Source: a virus | IMG/VR virus record: IMGVR_UViG_3300042455_001850 | Coordinates: 1 to 64,000 of that record | Length of the DNA stretch: 64,000 nucleotides | Reading direction: 5' to 3' (one strand) | Shown: one piece after another, positions 50,723 through 59,987 of the stretch | Position numbering within the stretch: the stretch's first letter is position 1 | How the letters are laid out: every line of letters starts with the position of its first letter | Notes under the pieces: model-generated | What the model saw: the letters and a program-made list of their open reading frames with translations, nothing else | The model's database searches: none | What the model was told of the DNA's origin: nothing | Translations under genes and position numbers: made by a program

Positions 50723-50971
50723 ATGAAAATTAATTATAATGTATTGAAAGTACTTAACGAACAAGCTTTGACATCATCAGGTGACCAAATGACTTGTTTT
50801 TGGACAATCCAAAGTGGAGTTGAAAAATTACTACATGGGGAAACAATTACTGATATGCAAAAAAAATTATTATTTGAGGTAGGTGTTCTTGAAGAATCCG
50901 AAGATGAATTAAATAGAAGAAATATTGTAGGACCTTTTAAATTCTCGGAAGATGGGTCTACGAACTCCTAA
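50723..50971 (+). CDS. Small unknown protein between uvsX and RNase H
   Basis: An 82-residue protein (MKINYNVLKVLNEQALTSSG, then FWTIQSGVEKLLHGETITDM) with no recognised motif. Its C-terminus overlaps the start of the exonuclease gene by 20 nt. Placement within a replication/recombination operon suggests an accessory role (a recombination mediator such as UvsY is possible by location but not supported by sequence). Confidence 0.68.
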   Translation: MKINYNVLKVLNEQALTSSGDQMTCFWTIQSGVEKLLHGETITDMQKKLLFEVGVLEESEDELNRRNIVGPFKFSEDGSTNS

Positions 50972-51980
50972 GAGTAAACCTAAAAAAACAAAAACACTAA
51001 TTGTCGATGGTAACGTTCTTATGAAACGTTCTTATAACGGAGCTAAGAACGTTTACCATAAAGACAAACACATTGGTGGTATATCTGCTTTTTATAGTAC
51101 TTTACGAAAATTAATCTCTGAACATAAGATTGATAAAGCTGTAATCACTTGGGACGGTGAAAGAGGTGGTACTTTGCGTTTAGATTATTATCCTGAATAC
51201 AAAGAAAACAGACCTAGATTTTTTGACCAAGATTACGAAATCCAAAAACTCAGAGTTAAACAATACGCTGAGGACCTTTTCATTAGACAATATGAACATC
51301 CCGATGTTGAATCAGATGATTTAATAGCTTTCTATTGCCAAAACAGAAAGAAGATGGAGGAGGTTATGATTTACACTAATGATAGAGACCTTTGCCAATT
51401 GATTAATGAAAACGTTACAATATTCTTAGCAGATAAAAGAATGGAGGTTGGTATAGGTAATTACCAATGGTTCTTTGAACACCATTATTCAAATGCTGGG
51501 TTAATAAAGATGATTGAGGGATGTAAAAGTGATAACGTTAAGGGTATTGATGGTGTAACTGAAAATACACTCTTAACACACTTCCCACAACTAAAAGAAC
51601 GTAACGTAACATTAGAAGAAATATTCGAATCAAGTAAACTTATACAAGAAGAAAGAACGACACCACTAAAAGCATTAGATAACATCTTAAACGGTGTATC
51701 TAGAGGAGTCCATAAAGGACCATTCTATGAAATAAATAAAAAAATAATTGATTTAAATAACCCTTTATTACCTGAAGAGGCTAGAGAATCAATTAGAAAT
51801 TTAGTAGAATTACCATTAGACCCCGAAGGTAGAGATTACAAAAACGTTTTAAAAATGATGATAGAAGACGGAGTAATGTATGTAATACCTGGAGGTGAAA
51901 ACGGTTACCTAAATTTCATGGAACCATTTATTAATTTATTAAAAAAAGAAAAGTTAAACTTTAAAAACCAAAAAAAATGA
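50952..51980 (+). CDS. 5'-3' exonuclease / RNase H (T4 Rnh, FEN family)
   Basis: A 342-residue FEN-type nuclease. TLIVDGNVLMKRSYNG gives the first metal-binding Asp, AVITWDGERGGTLRLDYYPE the arch-region motif, HPDVESDDLIAFY and MIYTNDRDLCQLI the acidic metal ligands, and CKSDNVKGIDGV the helix-hairpin-helix-like (helix-3-turn) DNA-binding turn. It removes RNA primers and flaps from lagging-strand fragments. The start lies in the preceding gene; the basic N-terminus before TLIVDGN is short, as in T4 Rnh (305 aa). Its stop overlaps the next start (ATGA). Confidence 0.92.
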   Translation: MGLRTPKSKPKKTKTLIVDGNVLMKRSYNGAKNVYHKDKHIGGISAFYSTLRKLISEHKIDKAVITWDGERGGTLRLDYYPEYKENRPRFFDQDYEIQKLRVKQYAEDLFIRQYEHPDVESDDLIAFYCQNRKKMEEVMIYTNDRDLCQLINENVTIFLADKRMEVGIGNYQWFFEHHYSNAGLIKMIEGCKSDNVKGIDGVTENTLLTHFPQLKERNVTLEEIFESSKLIQEERTTPLKALDNILNGVSRGVHKGPFYEINKKIIDLNNPLLPEEARESIRNLVELPLDPEGRDYKNVLKMMIEDGVMYVIPGGENGYLNFMEPFINLLKKEKLNFKNQKK

Positions 51981-52414
51981 AAAAATTTGAATTTGTATTG
52001 TACATTAATGGGAACATTATCTGTCAAAGATTTTTCGCAATCAAAAATTTTAATAACAAAATTTTAAATTCTTTAGAATTAACTGATTGTGTAAATGATT
52101 GTGTAAAACTTATTGAGGACGACCTCAAAGAAAAAACCTATGAATACTTGTACAAAAATTACAACCCTTACAAAGAACAAACCAAAGAAGAAATCCTAGT
52201 TGAAAACATTTATGATAATGAAGACATTTTTGATTTTGAAATTAAGATTGATGAGAAATGTGTGGTTAAAAAGAGGTTCTCTGGTAACGTTTATCCACAA
52301 CGTGTAAGATACTCTGTGGATGTTCGTAAAATTATTCCTGCCTTAATCAAAGAAATACAAGAAGTATTTTCTTTAGAAAATTTTAGTGTGGAATATAGTG
52401 GAATTGCACTGTAA
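51977..52414 (+). CDS. Conserved unknown protein of replication operon, 145 aa
   Basis: Starts MKKFEFVLYINGNIICQRFF and has FEIKIDEKCVVKKRFSGNVY and VRYSVDVRKIIPALIKEIQE. It has an alpha/beta composition with no motif that I can name. Genes at the same place in related phages are small and uncharacterised as far as I know. ATG overlaps the exonuclease TGA, and the next gene (helicase) is 20 nt downstream. A helicase-loader function (as T4 gp59) would be convenient but cannot be supported from sequence. Confidence 0.72.
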   Translation: MKKFEFVLYINGNIICQRFFAIKNFNNKILNSLELTDCVNDCVKLIEDDLKEKTYEYLYKNYNPYKEQTKEEILVENIYDNEDIFDFEIKIDEKCVVKKRFSGNVYPQRVRYSVDVRKIIPALIKEIQEVFSLENFSVEYSGIAL

Positions 52415-52434
52415 ATATATACTTATTATTATAA

Positions 52435-53850
52435 ATGTTGGGTATGAGTAAAGAAGTTACATTAGGTTATTTAGGATATAAGTTTCAAACAGAGTTTATT
52501 AATCAAATTCTACATCCAGCAAATAAAAAATTCTCAGATAGAATTATCGATATTGTTCACGCGAAATATTTTGATAATGAGTATTTCAGGTTGATTATTG
52601 CCACAATAAAAGATTATTTTGAAAGATTTGAAAAAGTTCCTGCTTGGGATACATTAGAAACTATTCTAAAAGTAGAAATTAAGGATAAGATAACCCAAGA
52701 TTATGTGTTTGAAATCACAAAAGAAATAAGAAATCTAGGTGTTGAGGATTGGGAATTTGTTCAGGATAAAGCCTTAAATTTCTGTAGACAACAAGAACTT
52801 AAAAAAGCCAACGATAAGATATCAAAAATTATTGATGACGGTGATTTTGATAAGTATGAAGAGTGTGCAGATATAATGAAAGAAGCTCTTTCCATCGGAG
52901 CTGAAAAAGATGATGGGACATCAATTACCGAAGGTTGGGATACAGTGTTACAAGAGGATTTTAGACATCCAGTTCCTACGGGAATAAGTGGTATCGACGA
53001 ATTAACTGACGGTGGTTTATCACGGGGAGAATTAGGGGTTATTCTAGCACCTTATGGTGTTGGTAAAACAACAATTCTAACCAAAATAGCAAATACCGCA
53101 TATAATGTGGGGTATAATGTTTTACAAATTGTTTTTGAAGACATACCTGATGTTATCAAAAGAAAACATGCCGCTTGTTGGAGTGGGATAGAACTTAACT
53201 CTCTATCTGACGAAGAAGAAAGAGTCATGGAAGTAATTAAAGAAAGAACAAATGGTAAAGAAAACGATTTAGTTATTCGAAAGTTTTCGTCTGAAGGAGT
53301 TACGGTTAATCACCTTAAAACCTACGTAAGACATTTAATTTCAGTTGGGTTTAAACCTGACATGATTGTATTAGATTACATTGACTGTGTTGAATCGGCA
53401 AGAAGATATAACGATGAATGGTCAGGTGAGGGTAACGTCATGAGAGGTTTTGAATCCATGTTAGCTGAATATGGTATGGTGGGATGGACAGCGGTTCAAG
53501 GTAACAGGGCGTCAATCTCAGCTGATGTAGTAACAGGGGACCAAATGGGTGGGTCAATTAAAAAGGCTCAGATTGGTCACTTTATAATGTCTATCGCAAG
53601 AACTCTAACACAAAAAGAAAACAATAGAGCAACGATAGCGGTTTTAAAATCTAGATTCGGTAAAGATGGTGTTATCTTTGAGGATTGTACGTTTGATAAT
53701 GGTCGAGTATTCATTGATACAGAAACTTCAGACACTTTCTTAGGTTATGAGAGAAAGGTTGAGGAAAGAAAAGATGAGAATGTTCGTGAAAGATTGAAGA
53801 TGGCAAAACTCAGAAAAAAACAAAAAGATACTGAAGAAAGTATTAATTAA
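52435..53850 (+). CDS. Replicative DNA helicase (DnaB/gp41-like)
   Basis: A 471-residue hexameric-type helicase. N-terminal domain about 1-165; then TGISGIDELTDGGLSRGELG, Walker A APYGVGKTTILTKIAN (about 206-221), IVLDYIDCVESARR (Walker B, about 312-325) and AVQGNRASISADVVTGDQMG (motif H3/H4 region), as in gp41 and DnaB. Unwinds DNA at the fork, moving 5' to 3'. The start may be ATG 52435 or ATG 52444 (MSKEVTLGYLGYKFQ); T4 gp41 has a similar length (475 aa). No separate primase is seen. Confidence 0.93.
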   Translation: MLGMSKEVTLGYLGYKFQTEFINQILHPANKKFSDRIIDIVHAKYFDNEYFRLIIATIKDYFERFEKVPAWDTLETILKVEIKDKITQDYVFEITKEIRNLGVEDWEFVQDKALNFCRQQELKKANDKISKIIDDGDFDKYEECADIMKEALSIGAEKDDGTSITEGWDTVLQEDFRHPVPTGISGIDELTDGGLSRGELGVILAPYGVGKTTILTKIANTAYNVGYNVLQIVFEDIPDVIKRKHAACWSGIELNSLSDEEERVMEVIKERTNGKENDLVIRKFSSEGVTVNHLKTYVRHLISVGFKPDMIVLDYIDCVESARRYNDEWSGEGNVMRGFESMLAEYGMVGWTAVQGNRASISADVVTGDQMGGSIKKAQIGHFIMSIARTLTQKENNRATIAVLKSRFGKDGVIFEDCTFDNGRVFIDTETSDTFLGYERKVEERKDENVRERLKMAKLRKKQKDTEESIN

Positions 53851-53879
53851 TAATTAAAAGTTTATAAAAAATTTAAAAA

Positions 53880-55742
53880 ATGGAATTATCAAATCAGATT
53901 CTATCAGACATTACTGTCTACATGAAATACGCTAAGTATTTACCAGAAAAACAAAGAAGAGAAACTTGGGAAGAGTTGGTGACAAGAAACAAAGAAATGC
54001 ACCAAAAAAAATATTCTCATTTAAAAGAAGAAATTGAAACCGTTTATAAAATGGTTTATGACCGTAAAGTTTTACCATCCATGCGTTCATTACAGTTTGG
54101 GGGGAGACCAATTGAAATCTCACCAAACAGAGTTTATAACTGTGCTTTCTTACCGATTGACCACATTGATGCATTTCCAGAAACAATGTTCTTATTGTTA
54201 GGGGGTACAGGTGTAGGTTATTCAGTACAAAAACACCACGTTGATAAGTTACCTGAAATTAGAAAACCAGACCCAAACAGAACTAGACGATATGTAGTTA
54301 GTGATTCAATTGAAGGATGGGCTGACGCAATCAAAGTTTTGATGAAATCTTATTTTGGGGTTAATTCATCAACACCTATCTTTGATTTCTCAGACATCAG
54401 ACCAAAAGGAGCTTTATTGGTTACATCAGGTGGTAAAGCACCAGGTCCACAACCACTTAAAGATTGTGTTCACAATATTAAAAAAGTGTTGGATGCTAAG
54501 GTAGATAGAGAAAAACTAACAACACTAGAAACACATGATATTGTATGTCACATTGCTGACGCAGTATTAGCTGGTGGTATCAGAAGAGCAGCACTTATCT
54601 CATTATTTTCAGCTGACGATGATGAAATGATTTCGTGTAAATCAGGACCTTGGTGGGAACTTAATCCACAAAGAGGTAGAGCTAATAACTCAGCAGTTCT
54701 ATTAAGAAACAAAATCACTAAAGAATTCTTTATGGATTTGTGGAAAAGAGTCGAGTTATCTGGAGCTGGTGAACCTGGAATTTATTTTTCTTACGACAAA
54801 GATTGGGGAACTAACCCTTGTTGTGAAATTGCTCTTAGACCTTATCAGTTCTGTAATCTTTGTGAGGTTAACGTATCAAACATTGAATCACAAGAAGACT
54901 TGAATGAGAGAGTTAAAGCGGCAGCATTTATTGGTACGTTACAAGCTGGTTACACAGATTTTCATTACCTAAGAGATGTATGGAAACGAACTACCGAGAA
55001 AGACGCCTTAATCGGGGTATCAATGACAGGAATTGGTTCAGGTGTTGTATTGGGTTATAATATGACTGAAGCTGCTGAAATGGTTAACGCTGAAAATGAA
55101 AGAGTAGCTAATTTAATTAATATTAATCCTGCAGCAAGAACAACAACTGTTAAACCAGCTGGTACAACATCATTAACACTTGGAACTTCTTCAGGTATTC
55201 ACGCTTGGCATAACGATTATTATGTTAGAAGAGTTAGAGTTGGTAAAAATGAGGCTATTTACACATACCTTTCTATCTACCACCCTGAACTAGTTGAGGA
55301 CGAAGTATTTAGACCACACGATACAGCAGTTATTTCTGTACCACAAAAATCACCACTAGGCTCAATCCTTAGACATGAGTCACCTTTTGAACTTTTGGAA
55401 AGAGTTAAAAAAGTATCACAAGAATGGATTAAACCTGGACATAGAACAGGACAAAATACACATAACGTTTCAGCAACAATTTCATTGAAGGATGAAGATT
55501 GGGATTTGGCAGGTGAATGGATGTGGACTAATCGTAAATTCTATAACGGATTGTCAGTTTTACCTTATAATGGAGGTACCTACCAACAAGCTCCTTTTGA
55601 AGATTGTGATGAGGAAACTTACCATAGAATGATGAAATCTCTATCTAACATAGATTTATCTAAAGTAGTAGAACTTTCTGATAATACTGACCTTAGTGGT
55701 GAGTTGGCTTGTAGTGGTGGAGCAGGATGTGAAGTGAAGTAA
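53880..55742 (+). CDS. nrdJ: Class II (adenosylcobalamin-dependent) ribonucleoside-triphosphate reductase
   Basis: A 620-residue RTPR-like enzyme. VYNCAFLPID (about 88-97) provides the first active-site Cys, NPCCEIALRPYQFCNLCEVN (about 312-331) holds the thiyl-radical Cys, catalytic Glu and second redox Cys, and AARTTTVKPAGTTSLTLGTSSG is the phosphate-binding region. The C-terminus has the shuttle pair CSGGAGC. It reduces NTPs or NDPs to deoxy forms with the B12 radical, so works with or without oxygen. It is about 120 residues shorter than the Lactobacillus enzyme (739 aa). It needs cobalamin from the host. Confidence 0.9.
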   Translation: MELSNQILSDITVYMKYAKYLPEKQRRETWEELVTRNKEMHQKKYSHLKEEIETVYKMVYDRKVLPSMRSLQFGGRPIEISPNRVYNCAFLPIDHIDAFPETMFLLLGGTGVGYSVQKHHVDKLPEIRKPDPNRTRRYVVSDSIEGWADAIKVLMKSYFGVNSSTPIFDFSDIRPKGALLVTSGGKAPGPQPLKDCVHNIKKVLDAKVDREKLTTLETHDIVCHIADAVLAGGIRRAALISLFSADDDEMISCKSGPWWELNPQRGRANNSAVLLRNKITKEFFMDLWKRVELSGAGEPGIYFSYDKDWGTNPCCEIALRPYQFCNLCEVNVSNIESQEDLNERVKAAAFIGTLQAGYTDFHYLRDVWKRTTEKDALIGVSMTGIGSGVVLGYNMTEAAEMVNAENERVANLININPAARTTTVKPAGTTSLTLGTSSGIHAWHNDYYVRRVRVGKNEAIYTYLSIYHPELVEDEVFRPHDTAVISVPQKSPLGSILRHESPFELLERVKKVSQEWIKPGHRTGQNTHNVSATISLKDEDWDLAGEWMWTNRKFYNGLSVLPYNGGTYQQAPFEDCDEETYHRMMKSLSNIDLSKVVELSDNTDLSGELACSGGAGCEVK

Positions 55743-55787
55743 TATTCATAACTTTATATAACATCATAAAAAGTAATGGTTAAAAAT

Positions 55788-55813
55788 TAAACCCCTCACA
55801 CGAGGGGTTTTTT
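55788..55813 (+). terminator. Terminator after ribonucleotide reductase
   Basis: AACCCCTC (55790-55797), loop ACAC, GAGGGGTT (55802-55809), then T-run. Confidence 0.92.
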
Positions 55814-55862
55814 ATGCTTAAAATTTACATTTCATATTTATGGTATAAATTGTATAATTGAA

Positions 55863-55870
55863 TATTTATA
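55863..55870 (+). promoter_or_regulatory. Late-type promoter box TATTTATA for wedge operon
   Basis: GAATATTTATAA context, 11 nt before the gp25-like ATG. Confidence 0.58.
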
Positions 55871-55881
55871 AATAAAAAGAA

Positions 55882-56286
55882 ATGGCAGAAAGGTTTATAA
55901 ACATAGCATTCCCATTTAGGGATGACGATACGAAAAACTATTTTCTTAAAATGAATAAGAATAGTTATGATGCTATTAAATCTGATTTATTACATCTTTT
56001 ATTAACAACACCAGGGGATAGATTATATCTACCCGACTTTGGTACAAATCTAAAACAATTTCTATTTGAACCAAACGACAATCAAGTTAGAGATGACATT
56101 AGGAACGAAGTTCAAAACGCAGTTAGTAAATACATACCAAATTTAACAATAACAACATTAACTGTAGATAGACCCGATAGTAGTGAATACAATGGTAAGG
56201 GAGACCATTCCGCGGTAGTAAGGATAGATTATATTGTAACAGAAGGGGCATTAAATAAAGTAGATTTTGTAACTATCACAGTTTAA
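55882..56286 (+). CDS. Baseplate wedge protein (gp25/GPW-like)
   Basis: A 134-residue protein with the gp25-like lysozyme-like wedge fold: NIAFPFRDDDTKNYFLKMN, LLHLLLTTPGDRLYLPDFGT and LKQFLFEPND are diagnostic, and RIDYIVTEGALNKVDFVTI gives the last strand. In T4 gp25 forms a connection between the sheath and the gp6/gp53 wedge. It is first in the baseplate operon, 12 nt before the gp6-like gene, as in many myoviruses. Confidence 0.94.
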   Translation: MAERFINIAFPFRDDDTKNYFLKMNKNSYDAIKSDLLHLLLTTPGDRLYLPDFGTNLKQFLFEPNDNQVRDDIRNEVQNAVSKYIPNLTITTLTVDRPDSSEYNGKGDHSAVVRIDYIVTEGALNKVDFVTITV

Positions 56287-56298
56287 ATAAAAAAAAAT

Positions 56299-58170
56299 AT
56301 GGCAACACAAAGTAAAAAAATAAATTATTTTGCGAGGAACTTCGCTGATGTAAGAACCGAACTAGTTAATTTCATTAAATTATATTACCCAGAAGTATTT
56401 TCTGATTTTAATGACGCATCAGTAGGGATGATGTTATTAGAGTTAAATGCGGCTGTTGGAGATATGTTATCCAATCACACAGACCGAATGTTTAACGAAA
56501 CTTTTTTGGATTATGCACAAGAAAGAAAAAATGTTTTAGCTATAGCAAGAACATTGGGGTTAAAAGTACCAGGTCTAAGACCTAGTATTACTTTAGTAGA
56601 TTACTCCGTTGTAGTACCTGTATACGGTGATACATGGGATATTAGATACGCACCAACGATTAGATACGGTTCACAAGTTTTAGGTGGTGGACAAGTATTT
56701 GAAAATTTAGAGGATATAGACTTTTCTTCACCTTATACTGTAGGTGGTACACCTAATAGATTAATTCTACCTAACATAGATGATAATGGTACATTACAAA
56801 ATTATACTATAGTTAAAAGAGAGTTAGTAATTAATGGTTTAACGAAAATCTTTAAAAAGAGTATCTCACAAAGTGAGTCAGTACCTTTCTTTGAAATATT
56901 TTTACCTGATACAAACGTACTTTCAATTGAAAGTATAATAAATCTTGAAGGTACAAATTATAGTAATAACCCAACAATAGACCAGTTCATTGACCCAGAT
57001 TTAAGATGGTATGAAATGGATTCGTTAGCTGAAGATAAAGTTTTTATTGAAGACACTAGTAGAACTACTGATAATGAAGCGGTTAAACCTGGTAAGTATG
57101 TTCACACAACAAGAAAATTTGTTAGAGAATTTACTGATAATAATTACTGTAAATTAACTTTTGGTAGTGGTGTTAGTACAGACGATGAACAATTACAAAA
57201 CATATCTACAACTGGTATAAAAATAGGTGACTTTATAAATACTACAGCTTTAGGTGAAATAATTAAACCAAACACAACCTTATTTATTAGATATAGAGTT
57301 GGTGGTGGACCTAGTAGTAATATAGGACCTAATGCTATAAACGCAATTGGTAATGTTACTTTAAATGTAAATGGACCCAACACACCAACAAATCAATCGG
57401 TAATAAGGTCGTTAAGAGTTAATAACCCAATTCCAGCAATAGGTGGAGCTGGGGTACCTTCAGTTGACCAAATAAGACAATATACAAAGTATAATTTTGC
57501 CTCACAAAATAGAGCGGTTACTATTAAAGATTATGAAGCTATTTTAGCTAAAATACCTGGTAGATACGGCTCACCTTATAGACATAAAATAGCTGAGGAA
57601 CAAAATAAAGTAATTATTTATACACTAGGTTTAGATGCTTCAGGTAAGTTAACAAACCAATCTACTAATACTCTAAAAGAAAATATAGCAACTTGGTTAT
57701 CAGATTATAGAATGATAAATGATTACGTATTAGTTGGTGATGGTAAAGTAGTTAACCTAGGATTTGAAATAGACTTATTTATAGATAAACAGATTAATCA
57801 ATCAGAATTAATTAATAACGTTATTACTAGTGTTAAAAATTATTTTGATGTTAAGAAGTGGGAAATGGGTGATAATATTTATATCGCTCAATTGGTTGAA
57901 AACATTAATAATGTTGGTGGTGTACTAAATGTTATTGATATAAGAGCTTACAATTTAATAAGTTCTCCTTATTCATTAAACCAAACATCACAAAATTTCA
58001 TACCAGAATCTTTAGTAAATGGTGTTATACCATTTAATAATGGTAAACTAATTGATTTAGGTTCTGATTACGCTTTATTTGGTGATATAGACTCTATGTT
58101 TGAAATTAAGTTCCCTGAAAGGGATATAAAAGTAAGGATTAAGAGAAGTTCGACTGTAACTGAAGGGTAA
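56299..58170 (+). CDS. Baseplate wedge protein (gp6/baseplate J-like)
   Basis: A 623-residue gp6-type protein. NFADVRTELVNFIKLYYPEV (about 12-31), SVGMMLLELNAAVGDMLSNH and NPIPAIGGAGVPSVDQIRQY, then TIKDYEAILAKIPGRYGS are hallmark motifs of the gp6/J family. About 440-560 form the C-terminal core region with dimer contacts. In T4, gp6 makes the inner ring of the baseplate. The next gene is 2 nt away (stop TAA, then CA, then ATG). Confidence 0.93.
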   Translation: MATQSKKINYFARNFADVRTELVNFIKLYYPEVFSDFNDASVGMMLLELNAAVGDMLSNHTDRMFNETFLDYAQERKNVLAIARTLGLKVPGLRPSITLVDYSVVVPVYGDTWDIRYAPTIRYGSQVLGGGQVFENLEDIDFSSPYTVGGTPNRLILPNIDDNGTLQNYTIVKRELVINGLTKIFKKSISQSESVPFFEIFLPDTNVLSIESIINLEGTNYSNNPTIDQFIDPDLRWYEMDSLAEDKVFIEDTSRTTDNEAVKPGKYVHTTRKFVREFTDNNYCKLTFGSGVSTDDEQLQNISTTGIKIGDFINTTALGEIIKPNTTLFIRYRVGGGPSSNIGPNAINAIGNVTLNVNGPNTPTNQSVIRSLRVNNPIPAIGGAGVPSVDQIRQYTKYNFASQNRAVTIKDYEAILAKIPGRYGSPYRHKIAEEQNKVIIYTLGLDASGKLTNQSTNTLKENIATWLSDYRMINDYVLVGDGKVVNLGFEIDLFIDKQINQSELINNVITSVKNYFDVKKWEMGDNIYIAQLVENINNVGGVLNVIDIRAYNLISSPYSLNQTSQNFIPESLVNGVIPFNNGKLIDLGSDYALFGDIDSMFEIKFPERDIKVRIKRSSTVTEG

Positions 58171-58172
58171 CA

Positions 58173-59987
58173 ATGGAAAGAATTGAACAACTATTGGGTA
58201 GGGCTAGATATAAAATGGCCCCTGACACTAATTTTAACTATAAATTAAATTTAGATAGCAGCCTTAGTCCGTTAAAAAATAATTTTAATAAAATTATTTC
58301 AATCCTTAGTGCAGACCAAGTTTTTCAAGATGAAAGAGACAATTCTACAAAATATAGAATTCTAGGTAGATTAAACATTATTACCGACAATTCAATTAAT
58401 TACACAGCAACAACAGTTACAACAGGGGCTAACCCACAAACTATTGGTATAACAAGACCAAACAATTCTGATTGGACCCCACTTTTTGGTTCTGGTAATG
58501 TAATAACTAATCAAAACCCACCTATACCAAATAATTGGGTTTTACAAATACTGTACCCTAGTAAAATTGATAAATACACTAAAGTAGGAGACAATCAGGC
58601 TTATAAAGGTATTACTATAAAAAATTTAATTTCTACTGACCCTTCTGGCACTAAAGAACAAGTTTTATTGGAGACCCAACAAAAAAATAAATTGGTTGAG
58701 GGTGATTTTTGTTACATATACAGTAACACACATAATAGTATTTATACTGGTTTTCATGATGTAGATTTTTTAGGTGTTAACGGACAGTATTCGGAAACAA
58801 AATTTAGGTTAACAACTAAATATATTGGTCCCGATAATGAATTGATTTTAAAAAGAGTGATAAATGTTTCTGATAACGACATAAATTTTCTTAACACACA
58901 GAACATTATAAAAGTAGTATCTACAGATTTAAGTGGAACCTCTACTAATGCAAATTATACCAAAGTAACTACAGGTAACCTATCACCCAGCTTTTCAGCA
59001 TTAACACATAATTTAAGGGTTTCTGATTACATAGACATAAGAACCGTAAATGGACCTTTTATACTCAATGGTTTATATAGGGTTGAAAAAATTATTGATA
59101 GATACAATTTTATTATTGATTTAAAAATAAGTAATATACCTGGGTTAAATATTAATAATTTAAGTATACCATTTAGAAGAATGGATGGTATACCGTCAGA
59201 TTATTATATAAGAAAATTTACTTTGTTAACAGGTAATGATTACGAAGTTAATAAAGCAACTTCATTTGGTACTAACATTTACCCAAAAACTAAAATTAAT
59301 AAATTAGCTATAGCTAACGATACTTGGTTATTTACCTTTATACAAGACATAAATACTAAGTTTATATACAGTCATAAAGACGGTGAATTAACCCAACTAT
59401 ACCTAGGTACAATAAAAAGAGCAGGAGCAAATAATTTTAATTGGTCAGATGTAACCGCTAATTGGGATTTTGAATATAGTTACGCAGATAGTTCTAACAA
59501 AATAGAAACAATATCACTTAATAACCCAAGCGGTATAGGGACTATTGAAAAAAACATACCCAAAACTAGTGAGTATTTTGGTGACTTTGTTGAATATAAT
59601 AGAGGGGATATTTTAGAAAGAACAGTTTCTAAAATAATACATAGATTTGCTTTAAATACTAATAACACACCCGAAAAAGGTTATTATATAGACCCTTTCT
59701 CTAAATTAGACATTAGGAAATTTTCTAATATTATTGAATCAGCATATGTTGGACAAAACGTTGTTGGTATTCCTGGTGATTCAGAATTAAGACCTAATGG
59801 TTCTCTTGAATGGAGGGATATTCTAGAACCAGGTTATATAGAAAATGGTGACAATGGCGTTAATTACCCATTTTTAAATGGTGCTAACTATATATATTTA
59901 AATAAATTTATATATGTTAGGAGACAAATACCAGAAATAACAATTGAACCTTTAACGGTGAACCCTTCAGCAACAGTTAAGTGTTAA
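58173..59987 (+). CDS. Probable baseplate wedge protein, 604 aa
   Basis: Begins MERIEQLLGRARYKMAPDTN and LSPLKNNFNKIISILSADQV; a beta-rich body rich in Asn and Ile follows. No motif identifies it, but its place after gp25 and gp6 and before two more operon members suggests a wedge protein such as gp7, or a baseplate-linked arm. The stop codon TAA overlaps the next ATG (TAATG). Confidence 0.75.
   Translation: MERIEQLLGRARYKMAPDTNFNYKLNLDSSLSPLKNNFNKIISILSADQVFQDERDNSTKYRILGRLNIITDNSINYTATTVTTGANPQTIGITRPNNSDWTPLFGSGNVITNQNPPIPNNWVLQILYPSKIDKYTKVGDNQAYKGITIKNLISTDPSGTKEQVLLETQQKNKLVEGDFCYIYSNTHNSIYTGFHDVDFLGVNGQYSETKFRLTTKYIGPDNELILKRVINVSDNDINFLNTQNIIKVVSTDLSGTSTNANYTKVTTGNLSPSFSALTHNLRVSDYIDIRTVNGPFILNGLYRVEKIIDRYNFIIDLKISNIPGLNINNLSIPFRRMDGIPSDYYIRKFTLLTGNDYEVNKATSFGTNIYPKTKINKLAIANDTWLFTFIQDINTKFIYSHKDGELTQLYLGTIKRAGANNFNWSDVTANWDFEYSYADSSNKIETISLNNPSGIGTIEKNIPKTSEYFGDFVEYNRGDILERTVSKIIHRFALNTNNTPEKGYYIDPFSKLDIRKFSNIIESAYVGQNVVGIPGDSELRPNGSLEWRDILEPGYIENGDNGVNYPFLNGANYIYLNKFIYVRRQIPEITIEPLTVNPSATVKC

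Noticed and set aside
3348-55870. T4-type late promoters (TATAAATA in sense direction)
   Set aside because: The recurring octamer reads TATTTATA in the sense direction; the T4 form is seen only as its complement, so T4 gp55-type recognition cannot be assumed.
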